A DNA stretch of 6,352 bases from Gammaproteobacteria bacterium. Lineage in GTDB: Bacteria; Pseudomonadota; Gammaproteobacteria; Pseudomonadales; Pseudomonadaceae. How positions within the stretch are numbered: the first letter of the stretch is position 1; every line of letters starts with the position of its first letter. Positions 1 through 5,224 of the stretch are shown here, piece by piece. Made by a program: the position numbers and the translations under genes. The stretch covers positions 1 to 6,352 of the forward strand of contig JAAYHO010000131.1 in assembly GCA_012735335.1 (NCBI GenBank), written 5' to 3'. The notes under the pieces were generated by a model. It ran no database searches and was not told the DNA's origin. It saw only the letters and a program-made list of their open reading frames with translations.

Positions 1-48
1 TAGTCCGGACGGGGCGGATTTCGGTAAAGTACCCCATCGCAGGACGAC

Positions 49-54
49 TATTAT
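49..54 (+). promoter_or_regulatory. Weak -10-like promoter candidate upstream of the operon
   Basis: The hexamer TATTAT differs from the sigma-70 -10 consensus at one position and lies 21 bases before the first start codon. No acceptable -35 hexamer is present 16-18 bases upstream (the sequence there reads TAAAGTAC). The call therefore rests on one short AT-rich match in an otherwise GC-rich leader. The real promoter could equally lie before the window. An 8-base perfect palindrome, GTCCGGAC, sits at 3-10 but is too short to call an operator. Confidence 0.2.
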
Positions 55-63
55 TGGTGCCTT

Positions 64-68
64 AAGGA
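64..68 (+). promoter_or_regulatory. Ribosome binding site of the MoxR gene
   Basis: AAGGA (followed by AG) lies 7 bases before the ATG at 76, a good Shine-Dalgarno match at ideal spacing. It fixes the start at 76 rather than the next in-frame ATG at codon 14 (115). Confidence 0.75.
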
Positions 69-75
69 AGACCCC

Positions 76-1035
76 ATGCCCCACCGTGCATCATTGCTGC
101 AACTGAAAAGCTTCATGACCCAGCAGATCTTCGGTCAGGAGCAATTGATAGATCGCATGCTCATCTGTCTGCTCGCGGGCGGACACCTGTTGGTCGAAGG
201 TGCGCCCGGACTGGCCAAGACCAAAGCCATCAAGACATTATCCGAGGCGATCGAAGCAGATTTCCACCGTATCCAGTTCACTCCCGACCTGTTACCCGCC
301 GATATCACCGGCACGGAAATCTACCGCCCGGAGACGGCCAGCTTCAGTTTCCAGCAAGGGCCAATCTTCCATCATCTTATATTGGCCGACGAAATCAACC
401 GTGCGCCGGCAAAAGTTCAGTCTGCCCTCCTCGAGGCAATGGCCGAACAGCAGGTGAGCATCGGCCGTGAAACCTGGCCGCTGCCCGAGCTGTTCATGGT
501 CATGGCCACGCAGAACCCGATCGAGCAGGAAGGCACCTATCCCCTGCCCGAAGCCCAGCTGGACCGCTTCCTCATGCATGTGCGGATCGGCTTCCCGGAC
601 GCCGCCCTGGAGCGGCAGATTCTGCACCTGGCCCGTGGCGAAGCCAAGGGCTTCGAGCCACAGATTGCCGAACGCATCAGCCAGGAAAGCATCCTCGCCG
701 CCCGTCAGGAAGTGCTGGCACTGTTCATGGCGGACGCAGTGGAGGAGTACCTGATCCAACTGATCATGGCCACCCGGCGGCCCGAATTGTACAGCCCCCA
801 GCTCGCAGAGTGGATACAAATGGGTGCAAGTCCGCGCGGAACCATCGCCCTGGATCGCTGTGCCCGTGCTCACGCCTGGCTGGCCGGGCGGGATTTTGTC
901 AGCCCCGAGGACGTCCAGGCAATAGTGCATGACGTATTGCGCCACCGGCTGATCCTCAGTTTCGAGGCCGAAGCGGCGGGTATCGACGCCGATCGCGCCA
1001 TCAACCTGCTGCTCGAATCCGTCGCAGTGGTCTGA
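76..1035 (+). CDS. moxR: MoxR-family AAA+ ATPase
   Basis: A 319-residue cytoplasmic AAA+ ATPase of the MoxR family, a usual length for it. The order of motifs is complete: Walker A GAPGLAKT (42-49), Walker B LILADEIN (101-108), sensor 1 TQNP (145-148), an arginine-finger region LPEAQLDRF with R164, and a sensor 2 segment GASPRG with R254 in the C-terminal lid. No membrane segment or signal peptide is seen. MoxR proteins are held to be chaperone-like machines that remodel or activate VWA-domain partners, and here the gene heads an operon with two VWA genes, which fits. It ends 3 bases before the DUF58 gene. The first third uses somewhat more A/T-ending codons (for example TTA) than the genes downstream. 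The symbol is given at family level only; the actual substrate is unknown. Confidence 0.95.
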   Translation: MPHRASLLQLKSFMTQQIFGQEQLIDRMLICLLAGGHLLVEGAPGLAKTKAIKTLSEAIEADFHRIQFTPDLLPADITGTEIYRPETASFSFQQGPIFHHLILADEINRAPAKVQSALLEAMAEQQVSIGRETWPLPELFMVMATQNPIEQEGTYPLPEAQLDRFLMHVRIGFPDAALERQILHLARGEAKGFEPQIAERISQESILAARQEVLALFMADAVEEYLIQLIMATRRPELYSPQLAEWIQMGASPRGTIALDRCARAHAWLAGRDFVSPEDVQAIVHDVLRHRLILSFEAEAAGIDADRAINLLLESVAVV

Positions 1036-1038
1036 ACC

Positions 1039-1968
1039 ATGGACAGCCCCGCAGCTTACACCTCGCTGGATGCGCTGCTGGATATGCGCCGACACTGCCG
1101 CGACCTGCCCTCCTCGCTGCGCCGGGTGCAGCCGACGCAACAGGCCGGACGTCAGCTGTCGCGCCTGCGTGGCCGGGGCATCGACTTCGATCAGGTGCGC
1201 CAGTACCAGCCCGGGGACGACATCCGCAATATCGACTGGCGCGTAACCGCCCGCACCCGCAAGGCTCACACCAAGGTCTTCAACGAGGAACGCGAGCGCC
1301 CGGTATTCGTGCTGTGCGAACAGAGCGCACGGCTGTTCTTCGGTACCCAGGGGCGCTTCAAGTCGGTACTGGCCGCCGAAGCCGCCGCCCTGATCGCCTG
1401 GATGGCACTGGCCCACAACGACCGCATCGGCGGCATGGTGTTCGACGGCAGCAACTGTCATGAAGTGCGACCGCTGCGCAGCCGCCGGGCGATCCTGCAA
1501 CTGCTCAGCCTGCTGCTCAAGGGCAACCACGCCCTCGGCCCGGCCAATCTCAGCCCGGAGTCAGAGCCGCTGAATCTGGCGCTGCGCCGCAGTCGGGAAA
1601 TCATCCGCCCAGGCAGTCTGCTGTATCTGCTGTGTGACCACGCTGCCATCGACCAGGCCAGCCTGCCGCTGCTGAGTGCCCTTGGCTCGCACAACGATCT
1701 GGTACTGCTGCCGTTGTATGACGCGCTGGAAGCCAATCTGCCGAGCAACCCGGCGCTGGAGTTTGTCCAGGGCGAGCAACGCGTCACCCTGAACACCACC
1801 AGCAGCGCCCTGCGCGAAGCCTGGGCCGCCCAGTTCACCGCCCGCCAGCAGGCCTGGCAGAAGATGGCCAGCCACCTGCGTTGCGGCCTGCAGCCCCTGG
1901 ACACCAGCCGCCCGGCGGTCGCCCAGTTGCAGCAGATGCTGGTCATGCACGCCCGGAGGCAAGGCTGA
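1039..1968 (+). CDS. DUF58 domain protein, soluble form
   Basis: A 309-residue protein carrying the DUF58 signature at residues 45-92: GRGIDFDQVRQYQPGDD, then IRNIDWRVTARTRK and an NEERERPVFVL stretch. DUF58 proteins have a VWA-like fold at the C-terminal side and nearly always sit next to MoxR genes. Some members carry N-terminal membrane helices. This one has none and begins directly with a charged segment (MDSPAAYTSLDALLDMRRHC), so it is expected in the cytoplasm with MoxR. The position matching a VWA metal motif reads E94-Q-S96-A-R98 instead of D-x-S-x-S, so metal binding is doubtful. The ATG at 1039 has no clear Shine-Dalgarno and lies 3 bases after the MoxR stop, suggesting translational coupling. 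The stop overlaps the next start by one base. The molecular function is not established. Confidence 0.9.
   Translation: MDSPAAYTSLDALLDMRRHCRDLPSSLRRVQPTQQAGRQLSRLRGRGIDFDQVRQYQPGDDIRNIDWRVTARTRKAHTKVFNEERERPVFVLCEQSARLFFGTQGRFKSVLAAEAAALIAWMALAHNDRIGGMVFDGSNCHEVRPLRSRRAILQLLSLLLKGNHALGPANLSPESEPLNLALRRSREIIRPGSLLYLLCDHAAIDQASLPLLSALGSHNDLVLLPLYDALEANLPSNPALEFVQGEQRVTLNTTSSALREAWAAQFTARQQAWQKMASHLRCGLQPLDTSRPAVAQLQQMLVMHARRQG
1955..1959 (+). promoter_or_regulatory. Ribosome binding site that sets the DUF4381 gene start
   Basis: GGAGG ends 8 bases before the ATG at 1968 and lies inside the end of the DUF58 gene. It argues for the start at 1968 over the longer in-frame TTG at 1881, which would add 29 proline- and alanine-rich residues read out of frame with the DUF58 gene. 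A second in-frame ATG at 1974 is possible but less well spaced. Confidence 0.75.
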
Positions 1969-2426
1969 TGGAGATGCTGCAGCAGCAACTGATCGGCCCC
2001 GCCGAACCAGCACCGATCAGTTGGTGGCCGCCCGCCCCCGGCTGGTGGATTGTTGCCATCAGCCTGCTGTTGCTGCTCCTGCTGCTGCCCTGGCTGCAGG
2101 CCCAGGCCCGGCGGCGACGCCAGCGGCGGGTACAGCGGGGCATGCACGCGCTGGCCGACATTCCCGCAGGTCTGCCGGACAACCAATGGCTGGCGGAGAT
2201 CAATATCCGCCTCAAGCAACTGCTCAAGCAACGCGGTGACGAAGCAGCCACCCGCCTGCATGGCCAGGCCTGGCTGGACTACCTGTGTACCCGCCAGCCC
2301 GCAGCCCGCCAGGCCCTGCAACCTCTGGCCGCCGACCTGTACCGCCCGCATACCCACCTGAGCGAAGCCGAGCGCCGAGCTCTGCTCAAGGCCCTGCGCC
2401 ACTGGATGCGCCACGACCATGTTTGA
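1968..2426 (+). CDS. DUF4381 domain membrane protein
   Basis: A 152-residue protein of the DUF4381 type, which is found between the DUF58 and VWA genes in such operons. The N-terminal segment has the family-like run ISWWPPAPGWW (17-27). One transmembrane helix follows, with an eight-leucine run (about 26-44), then a strongly basic stretch ARRRRQRR (47-54) and a soluble helical domain to the end. By the positive-inside rule the short N-terminus is periplasmic and the C-terminal domain cytoplasmic, on the same side as MoxR and DUF58. Residues WLAEINIRLKQLL (74-86) and WLDYL (102-106) look like conserved helices of the domain. The start ATG shares one base with the DUF58 stop (TGATG). The end overlaps the next gene by 8 bases. 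It may link the cytoplasmic ATPase to the membrane VWA proteins; that role is inferred from position and topology only. Confidence 0.85.
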   Translation: MEMLQQQLIGPAEPAPISWWPPAPGWWIVAISLLLLLLLLPWLQAQARRRRQRRVQRGMHALADIPAGLPDNQWLAEINIRLKQLLKQRGDEAATRLHGQAWLDYLCTRQPAARQALQPLAADLYRPHTHLSEAERRALLKALRHWMRHDHV

Positions 2427-3426
2427 ATTCCATTGGCCCCTGTGTTTTCTGCTGCTACCGCTGCCCTGGCTGTACCGGCGCTGGCTGCCGGCCGCCGACA
2501 CCCGCAGCGCCGCGCTGCAAGTCAGCTTCATTGAACGCGTCCAGGCCCTGCAGCCGCTGTCCTCCACCCGAGGCAGCAACGTCCGCCGCTGGCCGTATGT
2601 GCTCCTCTGGCTGCTGCTGGTCGGCGCCGCCGCGCGCCCGCAGTGGCTGGGCGACGCCCTGCCCACCGCCAGCAGCGGGCGGGACATGATGCTGGCGGTG
2701 GATCTGTCCGGCAGCATGGAGTTTCGTGACATGCAGCTCGACGGGCACCTGGTCAACCGCCTGACCCTGGTCAAGGAACTGCTCGGCGACTTCATCGAGC
2801 GCCGCCGGGGCGACCGGCTGGGGCTGGTACTGTTCGGCAGCCAGGCCTATGTACAGGCACCGCTGACCCACGACCGCCAGGCCATCGCGCAGTGGCTGGA
2901 AGAAAGCTTTATCGGCCTGGCCGGACGGGAAACCGCCATCGGCGACGCCATCGGCCTGTCGATCAAACGACTGCAGGCCGAACCGGCGCAGAGCCGGGTG
3001 CTGGTACTGATCTCCGACGGCGCCAACACCGCAGGTAGCGTCAGCCCGCTGCGCGCGGCCCGGCTGGCCGCCGAACACCAGATCCGTATCTTCACCATCG
3101 GCATTGGTGCAGACATCGCGCCCCAGGGCAGCGCCTTCAGTTTTATCGGTCTGCAATCCGACCCCTCGATCGAACTGGACGAAGCTTCCCTGCGGGAAAT
3201 CGCCCAGCTCACCGGCGGTGAATACTTCCGCGCCCGCAGCGCCGACGACATGCAGGCCATCTACCAGCGCCTCGATCAGCTGGAACCGGCACTGCGCGCC
3301 GGGCTGCCCGACCGCCAGGCCAGCCCTCTGCATATATGGCCGCTGGGCCTGGCGCTGCTGCTGAGCATGGCGCTGGCGCTGCGGGGAATGCCGGGAATTG
3401 TGCAGCGGAGTCGGCGTCATGACTGA
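2419..3426 (+). CDS. batA: VWA domain membrane protein, BatA-like
   Basis: A 335-residue inner-membrane protein with a von Willebrand factor A domain. Two hydrophobic segments lie at about 4-19 and 60-72, joined by a basic loop (RR at 20-21, RR at 56-57). The VWA domain covers about 88-290 and a C-terminal helix spans about 306-322, followed by a basic tail (QRSRRHD). Charge distribution puts the VWA domain in the periplasm. The metal-ion-dependent adhesion site is intact: D95-L-S97-G-S99, T172 in the GRETAIGDAIG segment and D200 in ISDG, so divalent-metal-dependent ligand binding is likely. VWA domains of this kind are proposed clients of the MoxR ATPase. The ATG lies inside the end of the DUF4381 gene with an 8-base overlap and no good Shine-Dalgarno, so coupled translation is probable. 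The symbol follows the Bat naming by family and is not an orthology test. Confidence 0.9.
   Translation: MFEFHWPLCFLLLPLPWLYRRWLPAADTRSAALQVSFIERVQALQPLSSTRGSNVRRWPYVLLWLLLVGAAARPQWLGDALPTASSGRDMMLAVDLSGSMEFRDMQLDGHLVNRLTLVKELLGDFIERRRGDRLGLVLFGSQAYVQAPLTHDRQAIAQWLEESFIGLAGRETAIGDAIGLSIKRLQAEPAQSRVLVLISDGANTAGSVSPLRAARLAAEHQIRIFTIGIGADIAPQGSAFSFIGLQSDPSIELDEASLREIAQLTGGEYFRARSADDMQAIYQRLDQLEPALRAGLPDRQASPLHIWPLGLALLLSMALALRGMPGIVQRSRRHD
3407..3410 (+). promoter_or_regulatory. Ribosome binding site that sets the VWA-TPR gene start
   Basis: GGAG lies 8 bases before the ATG at 3419, within the end of the preceding VWA gene. It supports that start over an in-frame TTG at 3398, which would add only seven residues (MCSGVGV) and has no comparable site. 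With the ATG at 3419 the first residues run straight into the first membrane helix, as in the upstream VWA protein. Confidence 0.65.
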
Positions 3427-5224
3427 GCTGCTCGGCTTCACCCTGCTGCGCCCCTGGTGGCTGCTGGCCTTGCCGCCCGCCGGCCTGCTGCTGGTGCTGC
3501 TGTACCACCATGGCTGGCGGCGTTCGGCCTGGGAGCAGATACTGCCACGCCCGCTGCAGCAATGGCTGCTGCAACGTCAGCGCCACGGCGGGCAGCGCCT
3601 GCGTTTTGTCGCCCTGGGCATCACCTGGACACTGGCCATAGTCGCGCTGGCCGGGCCAGCGCTGGAAACCACCGCCGAATCCCACCGGGTGGAGGACAGC
3701 GCACTGGTCGTGGTACTGGACCTGTCGCGCAACATGCTGTCCAACGACCAGCCCCCCGACCGGCTGGAGCGCGCCCGTTTCAAGATCCGCACCCTGATCC
3801 AGGACTACGCCGACAGCCAGCTGGCACTGATCGTCTACGCCGGCAGCGCTCATAGAGTCACCCCCCTGAGCAAGGACCACGCCACCCTGAACAACCTGCT
3901 GAATGCTCTGGACCCGGCCATCATGCCGGTGGACGGCCAAGCGCTGGGCGATGCATTGATCCTGGCCCGGCAGGCACTGGAAGGCCGTCCGCGCAGCAGC
4001 TCGCATATCCTGCTGCTGACCAGCGGACTGGACAGCGACGGCCAGCAGCAACTGACTGAGCACGCGGTGGAACTGGGCTCGCAGCTGTCGATCCTCGGCA
4101 TAGGCACCCGCTCCGGCGCACCTGTTCCCCTGGCCGAAGGTGGTTTCCTGCGCGATGACCAGGGCCGCATCCTGCTGCCGCGGCTCAACAGCCAGCAACT
4201 GGCCAGCCTGGCCCGCCAGCAGGGCGCCCGCTATCACGACATCACTGTCGGTGACCGGGATCTGGACTACCTGCTGCAGCCGCTGCAGGCTGCCCGTACC
4301 AGCACCACCGGCGAACGTCGCCTGCTCAGCGACCAGGGCCACTGGCTGATTCTGCTGCTGTTACCCATTGCCGCCCTCGGTGCCCGGCGCGGCTGGCTCG
4401 GGGTACTGCTGGTCGCCACCCTGCTGCCCACCGACAGCCACGCCTTCGGCTGGTCCGATCTGTGGCAGCGCGCCGACCAGCAGGCCATGCAGTTGCTGGA
4501 ACAGGAGCAGCCGCAGGCGGCCGCCGAGCGCTTCCGCGACCCGGACTGGCGCGCCTGGGCGCTGTATCAGGCCGGTGAGCATCTGCAGGCCGCCGAAGCC
4601 TGGGCCGACCTGGCTCAAAGCCAGCCTGAGCACCCCGAACATCACTTCAACCGGGGCACGGCGCTGGCCATGGCCGGGGAATATCAGGCCGCCCTGGAGG
4701 AATGGGAACACACCCTGACCCTGGCCCCCAATCACCATGGCGCGCGGCATAACCGCAGGCTGGTCGAGGACTATCTGGAGCAGTTACGCGAGCAGCAGGC
4801 CCGGCAGGCAGAAGGCGAACAGCAGCCCGGCGAGGGTGAGCCCGGCGAGAATGGCGATCAGTCCGGCAGCCAATCATCCAGCGCACCGCCCGGTGACAGT
4901 GACAACACCGCCCAGCAGCCCCCCGGTGCCGATCCGGGTACCAGCGGCGACAGCAGCGGTGTGACCAGCAACGATGGCAACAGCACCGGAGCGGGCGGGC
5001 AGAATGCGCACAGCCTGTCAGCCGACCCGGGCAACGGCAGCGACGACAGTCGCAGCGGGCAGCACGAGAAAAACGGCCAAGCCCGTGCCAGCACGCAGCA
5101 GGCTACGCTGGAACGCCAGCAGGCCCTGGAACAGTGGTTGCTGGAGATCCCCGACAACCCCGCCGAACTGCTGCGCCGCAAATTCCTTTATCAACACCTC
5201 CAGCAACAGGACGCGACCCCATGA
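3419..5224 (+). CDS. batB: VWA-TPR fusion membrane protein, BatB/BatC-like
   Basis: A 601-residue protein joining a BatB-like VWA part to a BatC-like TPR part. In order: helices at about 12-30 and 64-80 joined by a basic loop, a VWA domain at about 95-290, hydrophobic segments at about 307-320 and 326-337 separated by ARRG, TPR-like helices at about 372-440 (DWRAWALYQAGEHLQAAEAW, then NRGTALAMAGEYQAALEEWE), a low-complexity linker at about 463-560, and a conserved-looking tail ending LEIPDNPAELLRRKFLYQ (575-592). The positive-inside rule places both VWA and TPR parts in the periplasm. The metal site is degenerate: D101-L-S103-R-N105, Q174 and S202 replace the third motif Ser, the Thr and the second Asp seen in the upstream VWA protein. 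It therefore may act as a metal-independent scaffold. The gene overlaps its neighbours by 8 and 4 bases. Function inside the complex is unknown. Confidence 0.9.
   Translation: MTELLGFTLLRPWWLLALPPAGLLLVLLYHHGWRRSAWEQILPRPLQQWLLQRQRHGGQRLRFVALGITWTLAIVALAGPALETTAESHRVEDSALVVVLDLSRNMLSNDQPPDRLERARFKIRTLIQDYADSQLALIVYAGSAHRVTPLSKDHATLNNLLNALDPAIMPVDGQALGDALILARQALEGRPRSSSHILLLTSGLDSDGQQQLTEHAVELGSQLSILGIGTRSGAPVPLAEGGFLRDDQGRILLPRLNSQQLASLARQQGARYHDITVGDRDLDYLLQPLQAARTSTTGERRLLSDQGHWLILLLLPIAALGARRGWLGVLLVATLLPTDSHAFGWSDLWQRADQQAMQLLEQEQPQAAAERFRDPDWRAWALYQAGEHLQAAEAWADLAQSQPEHPEHHFNRGTALAMAGEYQAALEEWEHTLTLAPNHHGARHNRRLVEDYLEQLREQQARQAEGEQQPGEGEPGENGDQSGSQSSSAPPGDSDNTAQQPPGADPGTSGDSSGVTSNDGNSTGAGGQNAHSLSADPGNGSDDSRSGQHEKNGQARASTQQATLERQQALEQWLLEIPDNPAELLRRKFLYQHLQQQDATP
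4805..5098 (+). other. Low-complexity linker inside the VWA-TPR protein
   Basis: Codons 463-560 encode a segment almost free of hydrophobic residues and dominated by Gly, Ser, Asp, Glu, Gln, Asn and Pro, for example GEGEPGENGDQSGSQSSSAP. It joins the TPR helices to the conserved-looking C-terminal tail and is expected to be disordered in the periplasm. The reading frame stays open and third-position G/C bias continues, so this is real coding sequence and not a frameshift artefact. Confidence 0.85.
4824..4849 (+). repeat. Short tandem repeat in the linker, 15-base period
   Basis: The 11-base string AGCCCGGCGAG occurs at 4824-4834 and again at 4839-4849, a 15-base period that keeps frame. It encodes the paired PGEGE and PGENG units of the linker. 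Two copies are few, but an in-frame period of this kind would allow linker length to change by slippage without breaking the protein. Confidence 0.6.
5208..5211 (+). promoter_or_regulatory. Ribosome binding site of the BatD-like gene
   Basis: AGGA lies 9 bases before the ATG at 5221, inside the end of the VWA-TPR gene. A second ATG follows directly at 5224; choosing it would shorten the signal peptide by one Met and change nothing else. Confidence 0.55.

Noticed and set aside
3..10. Palindrome GTCCGGAC as an operator
   Set aside because: Eight bases is too short to distinguish from chance in GC-rich DNA, and no second copy is seen in the leader.
292..1530. Long minus-strand open frame of 412 codons opposite the MoxR and DUF58 genes
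   Set aside because: It lies antisense to two proteins with complete family motifs. Its product is a Gln/Gly/Val/His-rich sequence without recognisable domains, typical of the reverse complement of G/C-biased codons.
1881..1967. TTG start giving a DUF4381 protein 29 residues longer
   Set aside because: The extra part overlaps the DUF58 gene, looks like out-of-frame sequence and lacks a ribosome binding site, whereas GGAGG precedes the ATG at 1968.
2050..2100. CTG-rich stretch as a possible unstable trinucleotide repeat
   Set aside because: The leucine codons are mixed (CTG, TTG, CTC) and encode a membrane helix, so this reflects protein composition and not a repeat tract.
1458..2795. Minus-strand open frame of 445 codons spanning three plus-strand genes
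   Set aside because: The translation is rich in Ser, Arg, Ala and Gly with no domain, and it crosses three coupled plus-strand genes. Long antisense frames are expected at this GC content.
2455..4342. Two overlapping minus-strand frames of 328 and 377 codons opposite the VWA genes
   Set aside because: Both are antisense to clear VWA domains and show shadow composition (Gln, Gly, Ala, Val) with no credible start context.
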